Below, in pieces: positions 46,136 through 55,618 of a stretch of 64,000 nucleotides of DNA. This stretch comes from Cryobacterium sp. PH29-G1 (GTDB taxonomy: Bacteria > Actinomycetota > Actinomycetes > Actinomycetales > Microbacteriaceae), in the NCBI RefSeq assembly GCF_030063365.1, contig NZ_JASISY010000005.1, positions 124,001 through 188,000 of the forward strand. Reading direction: 5' to 3'. Position 1 is the first letter of the stretch. Each line of letters begins with the position of its first letter. The position numbers were made by a program, and so were the translations under genes. Below the pieces are notes generated by a model, which was not told the origin of the DNA, made no database searches, and saw only the letters and a program-made list of their open reading frames with translations.

Positions 46136-48136
46136 ATGTTCATGGAAAGCCCCGGCGAGACCAGCGTGAACCCCGTTATTGTGGCGGTGGAGCAGGCGCG
46201 GGGAATTCTCCTTGAAGCGTTGGGTGGGGTGTCGTTTGGGTTGCTCGGCGACGACGAGTCGCTGAGTGTGCTCCTCGCACTGGAGAGCGTGGGTCGGGTC
46301 ATCGATGGAGCACGGGTGCTCTCCACGACGGATGTGTTGCGTCGGTCCGAATATTTCGATGCTGCTGCTGCCCAGGTTGGCGCTTCTACCGCTGTTTCTG
46401 CCGCTGCTGCGGGCAGTGCTGGTGCGGGCAGTACTGGTGCGGGCAGTACTGGTGCGGCGTCCGTGACGCCGGACAGCGCGCCGGCGGCCACGGGCACGGC
46501 GATCGCGTCGGGGCTGAGCGCGGCGGGGCTGGGGGCACCGACGCTGGGGGCGCCGACGCTGGCTCGTCGGCTGGGCTGTCGCAGCGGGGTCGATTTGGTC
46601 TGCACCCTCGCCCGGCTGTCCCGCAGCGAGGTGCGCCAGCGCGCCGCGCTCGGCCAGAAAGCGGGCCAGCGGATGCTCCTCGGCCGTCCCCTCACACCCA
46701 CCTACCCCGTCCTCAGCGAAGCACTCCAGAGCGGAACGCTCGGCGTAGAGCAGGCCCGAGTGATCGTGCAGGTGCTCGACGGCCTCCGCTCTGAAGTCGT
46801 GGTCGAGGACCTCGACCGGGTCGAACGCTCCCTCGTCGCAAGCGGTTCCGGCGCGATCACGCCCGAAACCGAGGGCCTCCCCGGCGCCGGCATCGCCTTC
46901 GCCCCCGAGTTGCTGCGGCAGCAGGGCATCCAGTGGAAGGCACGACTCGCGCCCGACGGCACCGCGCCCGGTGACACCCCGCCGGAACGGCGCAGCTGGC
47001 TCACCTTCGGCGCCCTGAGCAACGGCGGCTACAGCCTCAACGGCTGGTTCACCACCCTGGACCGCGCCATCATCGGCAACGTCTTCGACGCGTACCTCTC
47101 CGCCGCCGCAGCCCACCCCGTCCCCGGCACCACCCCTCGCGCCACCCCACGCGCCACCCCAGGCGCCACCCCCCGCGCCACGGTCGCATTCCGTGAAACG
47201 GAACCCACCGACAACGAGCGGGTCGAGCCGATCGAGCGGGTCGAGCCGATCGAGCAAGGCGAGCAGGGCGAACAGGGCGAACGGGCCGAGCAGGCCGAAC
47301 AAGCCGAACAGGGCGAACCGACCGAGCAGGACCAAAGCGAACAGGCCGAGGAGAGCAGGCAGGCCGAGCAGGGCGAGCAGGGCGAGCAGGGCGAGCAGGG
47401 CGAGCAGGGCGAGCAGGGCGAGCAGGGCGAGCAGGGCAAACAGAGCGAGCAGGGCGAACAGGGCGAACCCACCGAGCAAGCCGAACCGGGCGGGCAGTCC
47501 GGGCGGGCCGGGCCATGCCCGCAGGAACCGGGCGATTCCCGCTCGATCAGCGAGAAACGAGCCGGCATCCTCTGCGCGGTGTTCGAAGCCGCAGCCCGAC
47601 AACCCGACACCCCCACCATGGGCGGCGCCGCCCCGACCGTGCTCGTGCACATCAACATCAACGACCTCCTCACCGGCCGCGGCGCCGGCTGGATCGACGG
47701 TATCGACGGCCCCCTCACCACCACACAAGTCGACGAACTCCTCTGCGCCGGCGGCTACCAACCCGTCCTCTTCGGCCAGCAGGGTCAGATCCTCCACCTC
47801 GGCACCACCAACCGGTTCTTCACCGCCCAACAACGCCGAGCCCTCGCCGCCCGCGACGGCGGCTGCATCATCCCCGGCTGCACCGTGCCACCCCACCAAA
47901 CCCAGGCCCACCACGTCATCCCGTGGCGCGACGGCGGCCCGACCAACATCGACAACGCAGTCCTTTTGTGCAACGCCGCCCACAGCAGCATCGACACCTC
48001 CGGCTGGGACATCGACATGCGAGACGGCCGTCCCTGGATCCGCGGCCCGCTCCTGTTCGACCCCACCCAAACCTGGCGCCCCGCCGGCCAAAACCGCGCC
48101 GCCACCCCCACCGAAAAACCCCCCTGGAACAAATAG
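46136..48136 (+). CDS. DUF222/13E12-type HNH nuclease with a long Gln/Glu/Gly repeat insert
   Basis: 666 aa from the ATG at 46136, preceded by AAGGAGG at 46118 (11-base spacing); an in-frame GTG at 45995 would add 47 residues with different composition. The N-terminal DUF222 region (about residues 5-340) includes a Gly/Ala/Ser-rich stretch with [12 protein letters not shown] repeats. Residues about 365-460 are an EQGEQG-type low-complexity insert. The C-terminal HNH domain has [28 protein letters not shown] and [13 protein letters not shown], with Cys pairs and the central His. This is an actinobacterial repeat family (13E12) often in many copies per genome; its function is unknown though HNH suggests DNA cleavage. 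Confidence 0.83.
   Translation: MFMESPGETSVNPVIVAVEQARGILLEALGGVSFGLLGDDESLSVLLALESVGRVIDGARVLSTTDVLRRSEYFDAAAAQVGASTAVSAAAAGSAGAGSTGAGSTGAASVTPDSAPAATGTAIASGLSAAGLGAPTLGAPTLARRLGCRSGVDLVCTLARLSRSEVRQRAALGQKAGQRMLLGRPLTPTYPVLSEALQSGTLGVEQARVIVQVLDGLRSEVVVEDLDRVERSLVASGSGAITPETEGLPGAGIAFAPELLRQQGIQWKARLAPDGTAPGDTPPERRSWLTFGALSNGGYSLNGWFTTLDRAIIGNVFDAYLSAAAAHPVPGTTPRATPRATPGATPRATVAFRETEPTDNERVEPIERVEPIEQGEQGEQGERAEQAEQAEQGEPTEQDQSEQAEESRQAEQGEQGEQGEQGEQGEQGEQGEQGKQSEQGEQGEPTEQAEPGGQSGRAGPCPQEPGDSRSISEKRAGILCAVFEAAARQPDTPTMGGAAPTVLVHININDLLTGRGAGWIDGIDGPLTTTQVDELLCAGGYQPVLFGQQGQILHLGTTNRFFTAQQRRALAARDGGCIIPGCTVPPHQTQAHHVIPWRDGGPTNIDNAVLLCNAAHSSIDTSGWDIDMRDGRPWIRGPLLFDPTQTWRPAGQNRAATPTEKPPWNK
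47366..47437. repeat. 9-bp coding repeat, eight perfect copies
   Basis: GAGCAGGGC repeats eight times without change and continues in degenerate copies on both sides (about 47250-47500). It encodes EQG triplets in the linker of the HNH protein, keeping the frame at any copy number. Confidence 0.92.
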
Positions 48137-48186
48137 CACCCACGTCGCAGTGCGCCCACATCGCAACGCACCAGGCCAACGCACCT

Positions 48187-48270
48187 AGGTCAACGCAGGC
48201 AGGTCAACGCAGGCAGGTCAACGCAGGCAGGTCAACGCAGGCAGGTCAACGCAGGCAGGTCAACGCAGGC
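48187..48270. repeat. 14-bp tandem array downstream of the HNH gene
   Basis: Six perfect copies of AGGTCAACGCAGGC (48187-48270), with a degraded copy just before (48173-48186). They lie between the converging HNH and SHOCT genes. Confidence 0.93.
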
Positions 48271-48288
48271 ACATTCGAAACTCACCCA

Positions 48289-48555
48289 CTAGGCGGGCGG
48301 GGTCTGACCGTCTGCCCGGTTGGCGCGCAGCACTTCGAGGCGTGCGCGATACTCGACCTCGTCAAGGTCGCCCTGGGCGAAGCGCTCAGCGAGGGTCTTC
48401 TCGGCGCTGCGGGCATCCGCTTGGCCGGCCCGGTCCCCTTCGCGCATGCCTCGACGCCAGCGGAGACCGAAGATGGTGAACAGCACGGCAAAGACGATGA
48501 TCCCGAACAGGGGAATCAGCAGCAGGAACCACCAGCCAAAACCACCGCCCATCAT
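48289..48555 (-). CDS. SHOCT-domain membrane protein
   Basis: 88 aa. An MMGGGFGWW start precedes one helix (about 9-30); the C-terminal part has the SHOCT pattern AEKTLAERFAQGDLDEVEYRARLEVLR. SHOCT proteins are short oligomerising or membrane-associated modules of unclear role. A YGYGG-coding stretch directly upstream of the ATG is in frame, so an earlier start is not excluded. It follows rseP by 57 bp in the same direction. Confidence 0.78.
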   Translation of the reverse strand: MMGGGFGWWFLLLIPLFGIIVFAVLFTIFGLRWRRGMREGDRAGQADARSAEKTLAERFAQGDLDEVEYRARLEVLRANRADGQTPPA

Positions 48556-48612
48556 TCCGCCATAGCCATAGCCGTCGGGACCCGGGCGCCCGAGGGAGTA
48601 ATGCCGCCGGAA

Positions 48613-49992
48613 TTACCCGAAGAAATTGACCGGTTTGACGATGTCGGCGTAGATGAGCAGCAGGCTCATTCCGCCCAGTAGCACCACGACCGCCAGGGTG
48701 AGCGGCATGAGCTTGGCCATGTCGACCGGCCCCGGGTCGGGCCGCTTGAACAGCTTCGCGAAGAATCGACGGATGCCTTCCCAGAGCGCTCCGGCGACGT
48801 GGCCGCCGTCGAGCGGCAGTAACGGCACCAGGTTGAACACGAACAGGGCGATATTGAGCGATCCAAGCAGGCCGAGCATGCTCGCCACCTTGGAGGCCAC
48901 TGGAATCGTATCTATGCTGGCCAGCTCGCCAGCGACCCGGCCGACCCCGACCACGCTGATTGGACCGTTCAGGTCACGCTCCCCCGGCCCGAAGGCGGCG
49001 TTGGCCACGGCCACCAGCCGGTCCGGCAGGTTGAGAATCATGTGCGCGACATTGGCGATATTGTCGCCGACCATCGGTAACACGGCGGTTGCGGGCTGCG
49101 GCACGAGTTCGCTCGCCGCACCGATACCGACGAAGCCGACCTCCTCGGTGACCGCAGCCCCGGAAGCATCCGTTTTGATCTTGTTGTCGGCGGTATACAC
49201 GTAGCGTTCGGTGAGTTTGGGGGTGAGCGAGAGATCCACGTCGGCGCCGTCACGCTCGACCACTACGGCCAGGGTGCGCCCGGGCGCCGAACGGATGATG
49301 TCGGTGGACTGCGCCCAGCTCGAAATGGCTGTTCCGCCGATACTGACCAGGCGGTCACCGGGCTGCAGACCCGCCGCGGCACCGGGCGAAGCCTCATCGG
49401 TGGCGGCGCAGGTCTGCCGTTCACTCGAAGCGGGCAGCACACACTCGTTCACGCTGCCGATCGTGGTGCTGATTTGCGCGTTGCCGAAACCCATGAGCAA
49501 AATGGCGAACATCACGATCGCGATGAGCAGGTTCATGGTCGGACCGCCGAGCATGATGATCACGCGCTTCAAAACCGGAAGTTGGTAAAACGCGCGGTGG
49601 TTTTCGCCCTCGCCGATGGTCTCCGCGCTGGCCTGGCGGGCGTCGTCGACCATGGTCGACAGGGCGCTCGTTTTCTTCTCCGGTGCGCCCTCCTGCACCA
49701 TCTGATCGAAGAATCCGGTGGTGGTACTGCGGGCAGCGCCACCCTTCTTGGAGGGAGGAAACATGCCGATCATGGCGATATACCCACCCATGGGGATGGC
49801 CTTGACGCCGTATTCGGTCTCGCCTTTCGTGCGGGACCAGAGGGTCGGGCCGAAGCCGATCATGTACTGGGTGACCTTGACGCCGAAAAGCTTCGCCGGC
49901 ACCAGGTGGCCGATTTCGTGCAGGCCGATGGACACGGCAAGACCCACGACGACAATCGCGACGCCCAGTATGAACAGCAGTACGTTTTCCAC
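48613..49992 (-). CDS. rseP: RseP/Rip1 family site-2 protease
   Basis: 459 aa with a GTG start. It cuts membrane-spanning anti-sigma factors. The zinc site HEIGH is His25-Glu26-x2-His29, a PDZ domain (with LVSIGGTAISSW) lies in the middle, and the third ligand segment is the PLLPLDGGH region near the C-terminus. Four helices are predicted. In actinomycetes it normally follows dxr directly; here a divergent kinase/lipoprotein pair lies between. It should act with extracytoplasmic sigma factors. Confidence 0.93.
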   Translation of the reverse strand: MENVLLFILGVAIVVVGLAVSIGLHEIGHLVPAKLFGVKVTQYMIGFGPTLWSRTKGETEYGVKAIPMGGYIAMIGMFPPSKKGGAARSTTTGFFDQMVQEGAPEKKTSALSTMVDDARQASAETIGEGENHRAFYQLPVLKRVIIMLGGPTMNLLIAIVMFAILLMGFGNAQISTTIGSVNECVLPASSERQTCAATDEASPGAAAGLQPGDRLVSIGGTAISSWAQSTDIIRSAPGRTLAVVVERDGADVDLSLTPKLTERYVYTADNKIKTDASGAAVTEEVGFVGIGAASELVPQPATAVLPMVGDNIANVAHMILNLPDRLVAVANAAFGPGERDLNGPISVVGVGRVAGELASIDTIPVASKVASMLGLLGSLNIALFVFNLVPLLPLDGGHVAGALWEGIRRFFAKLFKRPDPGPVDMAKLMPLTLAVVVLLGGMSLLLIYADIVKPVNFFG

Positions 49993-50083
49993 TGTCGTAG
50001 AGTAACCGCATCAAGCTGCAAAGCGGCTGGTCGTGCGGCTAGAACTCCCGATAAGGGGGTGCGTGTGCTTTGCTAGAGGGCTG

Positions 50084-51433
50084 ATGCACCTGGAGGTCCC
50101 CCTGTCTCACGAACCTGTTCCGACGCAGCAACTGCCCGCGACGCCACCACCTGGCCCTGTGGGCAGCCTGTTGGCCGACCGTTTCTTGATTGTGAGCTTG
50201 ATCGGAACCGGGGGAATGGCATCCGTTTACTCGGCAACGGATACCGTGCTCGGTCGTCCCGTGGCGGTCAAACTGTTTCGCGCCGCTGAGGGCGCATCCG
50301 ACCCCGCGCGGCAAAGCGGCGAAATCGCCCTGCTCGCGAGCCTGAATCATTTCGCCCTGGTCACCCTGTTCGACGCCGGCACCACCGACGTCGCCGGCGC
50401 CCCGCGCACCTTCATCGTGATGGAACTCGTGGACGGTCCCGACCTGCGCACCCGCATCACCGACGGACCGCTGCCGAGCCTCGACGTGGCAACGATGGGC
50501 GCCGATCTGGCCGAAGCGCTGCATTACGTGCACGAGCAGGGCATCATTCACCGTGACGTCAAACCAGCCAACGTTTTACTGGCGCCCTCCGGCTTTCCCG
50601 GCCGCGGCATGCACGCCAAACTCGCCGATTTCGGCATTGCACGGTTGCTCGATGAAACCCGGCTCACCGCGACCGGCTCCCTGCTCGGCACGGCGAGCTA
50701 TCTCAGCCCGGAACAGGCGCTCGGTGGCGTGATTGGCGCGCCTACGGATGTCTATTCGCTCGGCCTGGTTCTGCTCGAGTGCCTGACCGGTGTGCGCGCC
50801 TACCCCGGAACGGCGGTGGAATCGGCCATGGCCCGATTGCAACGCCAGCCCGAGATTCCGAGCGAAGTCAATCAGGAGTGGACGGAAGTTCTTACGGCAA
50901 TGACCGCTCGCGACGGTGCCAAACGGCCGACCGCGTTCGAGGCCGCTGTTTTGCTGCGTGCGCTCAGCGTTAGTACCGAAAGCACCGCAACCACCGCAAC
51001 CACCGCAACCACCGAGGATCAGGCCGTGGCGACGCTGGTATTGCCGGCCGCGAGTCTGGCTGATGCTGCACCGGCCGACGCTACACAGGCCGGCTCAGCA
51101 CCGGCCGACTCAGCACGGGCCGACTCAGCAGCGACCGAGGTGATGGCGGCGGACCCGGTACCGCGCCCCAAACCCGCAACCGCGGCCATCTCGTGGAAGC
51201 AGACCGGAACCACCCCGCTACCGGCCGAACGCGCCCGCCCCTCCCGCACCACAGCGCTCTGGATCGTCGCGGCAGCAGTCGTCGCAATAACACTCGTCGT
51301 AGCAGCGATCATCGTCGGTTCGTTATTTCTGCGCGGGGCCGATGAATCAGCAGCAGTGCCGCCGAGCTATCCGGCAGTGGACGGCACCCTCGGCAGCCAC
51401 CTCGAACAGCTACAGAAAAGCGTGAACCCGTGA
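50084..51433 (+). CDS. Serine/threonine protein kinase with C-terminal transmembrane helix
   Basis: 449 aa from the ATG at 50084; an in-frame start 17 codons earlier would give a Cys-containing tail without similarity. The kinase domain (about residues 35-300) has GTGGMASVY, VAVKLF, HRDVKPAN (catalytic Asp), DFGIARL and SPEQALGG. A 100-residue Ala/Thr/Asp-rich juxtamembrane region has TATTATTATT (a 9-bp DNA repeat) and SAPADSARADSA. A helix (about 387-410) is followed by only about 39 outer residues, so there are no PASTA domains. The GTGA overlap with the next lipoprotein gene implies a joint role. Confidence 0.9.
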   Translation: MHLEVPLSHEPVPTQQLPATPPPGPVGSLLADRFLIVSLIGTGGMASVYSATDTVLGRPVAVKLFRAAEGASDPARQSGEIALLASLNHFALVTLFDAGTTDVAGAPRTFIVMELVDGPDLRTRITDGPLPSLDVATMGADLAEALHYVHEQGIIHRDVKPANVLLAPSGFPGRGMHAKLADFGIARLLDETRLTATGSLLGTASYLSPEQALGGVIGAPTDVYSLGLVLLECLTGVRAYPGTAVESAMARLQRQPEIPSEVNQEWTEVLTAMTARDGAKRPTAFEAAVLLRALSVSTESTATTATTATTEDQAVATLVLPAASLADAAPADATQAGSAPADSARADSAATEVMAADPVPRPKPATAAISWKQTGTTPLPAERARPSRTTALWIVAAAVVAITLVVAAIIVGSLFLRGADESAAVPPSYPAVDGTLGSHLEQLQKSVNP

Positions 51434-51954
51434 ATCGACGTTTCCGAAATCGTCTGACTGTTGCCGCCGTCGCCGGCCTCCTGGTGCTACTGCCGCTGTC
51501 CGGTTGCGCGTCCGCGCCGGTGCCGTTGCAGGCGGCAACGGCCGAGAGCCTGCAGACCGCGATGCTGGATATCACCGAAGCCGCAGCGGCCGGCGACTTC
51601 GTCGAGGCCCAGTCGCTCCTCACCACGATGCAGGACGATCTGCGCACCGCGGCCGCCGCGGGCCAAGTGAGCGCCGAACGTTCGGCATCCATTCAAAACG
51701 CGATCAACCTGGTCAGTGCCGATCTGACGGTGGAGATCGAGTCCGCCGCGGCCGCCGCCGCCGCCGCGCAGGAGGCAGCGCAGGAGGCCGCCGATGCGGC
51801 AGACCTCGCCGACGAGAACGCCCAAGACGACACCGCCAAGGAAGACGCTAAAGACGCGGCCAAGAAGGCGGCCGAGGAAGCGGCCGATGCGCGCGACGCG
51901 CAAAAGGAATGTCGCAAGGATAAGGAGAGGGACAAAGCCGGCGAGTGCGACTAG
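51430..51954 (+). CDS. Coiled-coil, Ala-rich lipoprotein, partner of the kinase
   Basis: 174 aa, GTG start overlapping the kinase stop. A signal peptide with lipobox LSGC (Cys at about residue 26) precedes a helical region. Residues about 95-160 are Ala/Glu/Asp/Lys-rich, strongly predicted coiled coil, and the end is Lys/Asp/Cys-rich. No family recognised. Translational coupling to the kinase suggests it is sensed or modified by it, or is the extracytoplasmic part of the same unit. It is inserted between the usual dxr-rseP pair. Confidence 0.72.
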   Translation: MNRRFRNRLTVAAVAGLLVLLPLSGCASAPVPLQAATAESLQTAMLDITEAAAAGDFVEAQSLLTTMQDDLRTAAAAGQVSAERSASIQNAINLVSADLTVEIESAAAAAAAAQEAAQEAADAADLADENAQDDTAKEDAKDAAKKAAEEAADARDAQKECRKDKERDKAGECD

Positions 51955-51974
51955 CGCGTTTGCGACTTTGCGCG

Positions 51975-53057
51975 CTAGTGTGCGCCGATCAACTGATCCG
52001 CGGCGGTGCGTGCCCAACGCTCGGCATCGGCGAGCGACTCCCGCGTCAGCTCACCGTCCTGCTCGTGTGATTCAACCACGCGCAGCACCGTGTCAACGAT
52101 GTCGAGAAAACCGATGCGCCCGGCGTGAAAAGCCGTCACAGCCTGCTCGTTCGCCGCGTTGAACACCGCCGGATAGGTGCCACCCTTACGGCCCACTTTC
52201 TTCGCCAACTCGACCGCCGGAAACGCCACGTCATCGAGCGGTTCAAAGGTCCAGCTGTGCGGCACGGTCCAGTCGATCGGGGTGCCAACTGCCGCTACCC
52301 GGTGCGGCCAGTCCAGCCCGAGCGAAATCGGCAGTCGCATATCGGGCGGACTTGCCTGCGCGATGGTCGACCCGTCCACGAATTCCACCATCGAGTGCAC
52401 CACCGACTGCGGGTGCACCACGGCATCGATGCGGTCGTATTCCACGTCAAACAAGAGATGCGCCTCGATAATTTCGAGCCCCTTGTTCACGAGCGTCGCC
52501 GAGTTGGTGGTCACAACCAACCCCATATTCCAGGTCGGGTGAGCCAGTGCCTGCGCCGGAGTGACCGCCGCGAGTTGTTCGCGGGAATAGCCGCGAAACG
52601 GCCCACCGGATGCCGTCAGCACGAGTCGACGCACCTCGTGCGAGGTTCCCGCCAGCAACGCCTGCGCGATAGCGGAGTGTTCGGAATCGACGGGCACGAT
52701 CTGCCCGGGCGCCGCGAGGGATTTCACGAGATCACCACCGACGATGAGCGACTCCTTATTCGCGAGGGCGAGGGTCCGGCCGGCCTTCAGCGCCGCGAGT
52801 GTCGGCCCGAGCCCCACCGACCCGGTGATGCCGTTGAGCACGACATCGGCGTCGACGTCCCGCACGAGCTGCTCGGCAGCATCCGCTCCCAGCGCGGTAT
52901 CGTCAACCTGAAAATTGCGCGCCTGCTCATCGAGCAGTTCGCGGTTACTGCCGGCCGCGAGACCGACCACCTCGAACCGCTCGGGGTTGGCACGAATAAC
53001 GTCGAGGGCCTGGGTACCGATCGAGCCCGTAGACCCGAGGATGATTACTCTCTGCAC
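51975..53057 (-). CDS. dxr: 1-deoxy-D-xylulose-5-phosphate reductoisomerase
   Basis: 360 aa, GTG start. It is the second step of the non-mevalonate pathway. The NADPH motif [14 protein letters not shown] and the substrate segments [15 protein letters not shown] and [13 protein letters not shown] are present. It is the first gene in the broken dxr-rseP-ispG series on the minus strand and faces the kinase/lipoprotein pair tail to tail. Confidence 0.96.
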   Translation of the reverse strand: MQRVIILGSTGSIGTQALDVIRANPERFEVVGLAAGSNRELLDEQARNFQVDDTALGADAAEQLVRDVDADVVLNGITGSVGLGPTLAALKAGRTLALANKESLIVGGDLVKSLAAPGQIVPVDSEHSAIAQALLAGTSHEVRRLVLTASGGPFRGYSREQLAAVTPAQALAHPTWNMGLVVTTNSATLVNKGLEIIEAHLLFDVEYDRIDAVVHPQSVVHSMVEFVDGSTIAQASPPDMRLPISLGLDWPHRVAAVGTPIDWTVPHSWTFEPLDDVAFPAVELAKKVGRKGGTYPAVFNAANEQAVTAFHAGRIGFLDIVDTVLRVVESHEQDGELTRESLADAERWARTAADQLIGAH

Positions 53058-53101
53058 CCCTCCATGCTAGGTGCACGCCGCGAGTGGCGTAGTGTCAACG
53101 G

Positions 53102-54064
53102 GTGACTGGTGCCAGAGCAGAACCCGACGACAAAGACGCGAACGTTACCAGCGATCGCGGTTCCGTAGCCGCCGCCTCCCCCAAAGCATCCGCAGCCGGC
53201 GCCGCCAAAGCGGCCACATCAGCCGCCGCAAAGTCCGCCGCCGCTTCCATTGCCCCCGCCGGCGATGGCACCGCCGACGCCTCCCCCGATTCCGTAGATT
53301 CTGACGATACTGTCGATTCGGCCGACGGACCGGATCGGGTGAAGCGTCCGGGCTTCGTCTACTTTCTCGGTTACGGCATCATGGCGCCCGTCGCCCGAAT
53401 CGTGTTTCGTCCACGCATCCTCGGCCGCGAGAATATCCCGGCCACCGGCCGTGTCATCCTGGCGAGCAATCACCTGTCTTTCATCGACAGCATCGTCATT
53501 CCGCTCGTCGCCACCCGGCGGGTGCAGTTTCTGGCCAAGTCGACCTACTTCACCGGAACCGGCGTCAAGGGCTGGGTGTCGCGTACCTTTTTTACCGCGA
53601 TCGGCGCGATCGGCGTGGAACGAGGCGCCGGTCAGGCCGCGCAAGCCGCCCTCGACGAGGGTCGTGCGGTGCTCGATGCCGAGGGCGCGTTCGCCATCTA
53701 TCCGGAGGGCACCCGTTCCTTGGACGGCCGCCTCTACAAGGGCCGAACCGGCGTCGCCTGGCTCGCGCTCACCACGGGCGCTGTCGTCGTTCCGGTTGGA
53801 CTCATCGGCACGCAGGAAATTCAGCCGGTGGGCACCAAGGTGCCGCGCATTCGCAAGGTCACCGTGAGTTTTGGCGAACCCCTCGACCTCAGTCACCACG
53901 GCCACGCCACATCGGGCAAGGCCCGCCGACAGGCAACGGATGAGATCATGGCGGCCATTCACGCGCTGTCCGGCCAGGAATTGGCCAATGCCTACAACGA
54001 GTCGCCGCCGGTGGGCACGCTGAATCGCCTCGCCCACCGGGTCTTTCCGCGCGAACGCCTGTAG
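53102..54064 (+). CDS. plsC: 1-acyl-sn-glycerol-3-phosphate acyltransferase family
   Basis: 320 aa, GTG start. The acyltransferase motif is NHLSFID (HX4D) and the second is EGTRSLDG, followed by the membrane-associated helix near PVGLIGT. It makes phosphatidic acid from lysophosphatidic acid and acyl-CoA. The first 75 residues are Ala/Asp/Ser-rich and disordered, unusual for the family; a later start would remove them but no site with a ribosome signal is clear. It is read divergently from dxr. Confidence 0.87.
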   Translation: MTGARAEPDDKDANVTSDRGSVAAASPKASAAGAAKAATSAAAKSAAASIAPAGDGTADASPDSVDSDDTVDSADGPDRVKRPGFVYFLGYGIMAPVARIVFRPRILGRENIPATGRVILASNHLSFIDSIVIPLVATRRVQFLAKSTYFTGTGVKGWVSRTFFTAIGAIGVERGAGQAAQAALDEGRAVLDAEGAFAIYPEGTRSLDGRLYKGRTGVAWLALTTGAVVVPVGLIGTQEIQPVGTKVPRIRKVTVSFGEPLDLSHHGHATSGKARRQATDEIMAAIHALSGQELANAYNESPPVGTLNRLAHRVFPRERL

Positions 54065-54138
54065 CCGGCTCGACCGGCACTCCACAGTGCGGTCGGCCCG
54101 CGTTCTACGTTCCCAGCGGACAGTCATAGGCTGGAACA

Positions 54139-55485
54139 ATGACTGCAACCTATTCCGTGCCCCAAGAACGCAAGCTCGTGACAGCCCTTCCCGGCCCCAA
54201 GTCGGTTGAACTGCAGGCCCGGCGTGAGAAGACGGTTGCCCGTGGCGCCGGAACTCTCGCCAACATTTACATGGACCACGCCGCGGGAGCGATCCTGGTC
54301 GACGTCGACGGCAACCAGATCATCGACCTCGGTTGCGGCATCGGGGTGACCACGATCGGTCACGCTCACCCGGATGTCGCTGCGGCAGCATCCGCTCAGG
54401 CCGCGAAGCTGACCCACACCCTGTTCACCGTCACTCCCTACGAGAACTACGTGGCGGTCGCCGAGAAACTCGCCGAGATCACTCCCGGTGATTTTGAGAA
54501 ACGTTCGGTACTGGTCAATACCGGCGCGGAGGCCGTGGAGAACGCGGTGAAGATCGCCCGCAAGTTCACCGGTCGCCGGGCGATCGTGGCCCTCGACCAC
54601 GCTTTTCACGGCCGCACCAACCTGACCATGACCATGACGTACCGCCCCTGGCCCGAACGCGCCGGAATGGGCCCGTTCCCGGGCGAGATTTACAGCGTGC
54701 CCACCAGCTACCCGTTCCGCGATGGCTTGAGCGGTCTCGAAGCGGCCGAAAAGACCATCGACTACATCACGACCCACATCGGAGCGACCGAGATCGCGGC
54801 GTTCTTCGTGGAGCCGATTCAGGGCGACGGCGGCATCGTCATTCCCGCGCCCGGCTACTTCAAGCGCATTCGCGAATTCTGCACCGAGAACGGCATCGTT
54901 CTGGTCGCCGATGAGATCCAGGCCGGAATTGCCCGCACCGGCGTCTGGTATTCGATCGAGCACCACGACGTTGTTCCCGACCTGGTGACCACGGCCAAGG
55001 GCATCGCCGGCGGCTTTCCACTGGCCGCCGTCACCGGCCGCGCCGACATCATGGATTCGGTGCAGCCCGGCGGCATCGGTGGAACCTTCGGTGGCAACCC
55101 GGTGTCAACCGCCGCAGCCCTCGCGGTGTTCAATCTGATCGAGCGCGATGATCTGTTGGGAGAAGCGAAACGCGTCGAAGCTGCACTCTGGGCACGCATC
55201 GGCGACTGGGCCGAGAAGTTCTCCATCGTCGGCGATGTGCGCGGCAAGGGCGCCATGTTCGGCGTCGAGCTGGTGCACCCCGGCACCAAGAAGCCCTACC
55301 CAGAGGCACTCACCGCGCTGATCAAGCACGCGACGACCAATGGCGTCATCGCACTCGATGCCGGCAGCTGGGATTCGGTCCTGCGCATCATGCCGTCCGT
55401 CGTGATCTCCAACGAGCTCATCGACGATGCGGCGACCGTGCTCGAAGAGGCCCTCACCGCACTGGTAGCCGCCTACCCCGCGTAG
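54139..55485 (+). CDS. gabT: 4-aminobutyrate aminotransferase, copy 1
   Basis: 448 aa. PLP enzyme; Lys287 in TTAKGIAGG is the expected cofactor lysine, with NTGAEAVENAVKIAR and GTFGGNPVS segments. It transfers the amino group of GABA to 2-oxoglutarate. A second paralogue follows after an OsmC gene. Its 3' end is followed by a multi-copy inverted repeat. No succinate semialdehyde dehydrogenase is nearby, so the final step is elsewhere. Confidence 0.92.
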   Translation: MTATYSVPQERKLVTALPGPKSVELQARREKTVARGAGTLANIYMDHAAGAILVDVDGNQIIDLGCGIGVTTIGHAHPDVAAAASAQAAKLTHTLFTVTPYENYVAVAEKLAEITPGDFEKRSVLVNTGAEAVENAVKIARKFTGRRAIVALDHAFHGRTNLTMTMTYRPWPERAGMGPFPGEIYSVPTSYPFRDGLSGLEAAEKTIDYITTHIGATEIAAFFVEPIQGDGGIVIPAPGYFKRIREFCTENGIVLVADEIQAGIARTGVWYSIEHHDVVPDLVTTAKGIAGGFPLAAVTGRADIMDSVQPGGIGGTFGGNPVSTAAALAVFNLIERDDLLGEAKRVEAALWARIGDWAEKFSIVGDVRGKGAMFGVELVHPGTKKPYPEALTALIKHATTNGVIALDAGSWDSVLRIMPSVVISNELIDDAATVLEEALTALVAAYPA

Positions 55486-55494
55486 GTGTCCTGT

Positions 55495-55604
55495 CCGAGC
55501 CGTGAGTTTGAGTCGCCGAGCCGTGAATTTGAGCCCGTTTCAGCCCCGAAATCGCCGCAGACTCACGGCTCGGCGGCACGACATGGCTTAAACTCACGGC
55601 TCGG
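55495..55604. repeat. Four-copy inverted repeat element between gabT copy 1 and osmC
   Basis: Two forward copies of CCGAGCCGTGAGTTTGAG (55495-55512; 55516-55533 with AATTTG) and two reverse copies (55561-55573, 55587-55604) make an intergenic element able to fold as nested hairpins between converging genes. It may serve as a bidirectional terminator or be a REP-like element. Confidence 0.85.
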
Positions 55605-55618
55605 CGGGGCTTTATGTC

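Noticed and set aside
46088-48184. Long open frame antisense to the HNH gene
   Set aside because: It is Leu/Ala/Gly-rich because of the repeat; no family and no start signal.
48187-48270. Possible CRISPR array
   Set aside because: Units are contiguous with no spacers and no cas gene is present.
55495-55604. Possible CRISPR or insertion-sequence end
   Set aside because: Only four copies, two inverted, without transposase or target-site duplication.
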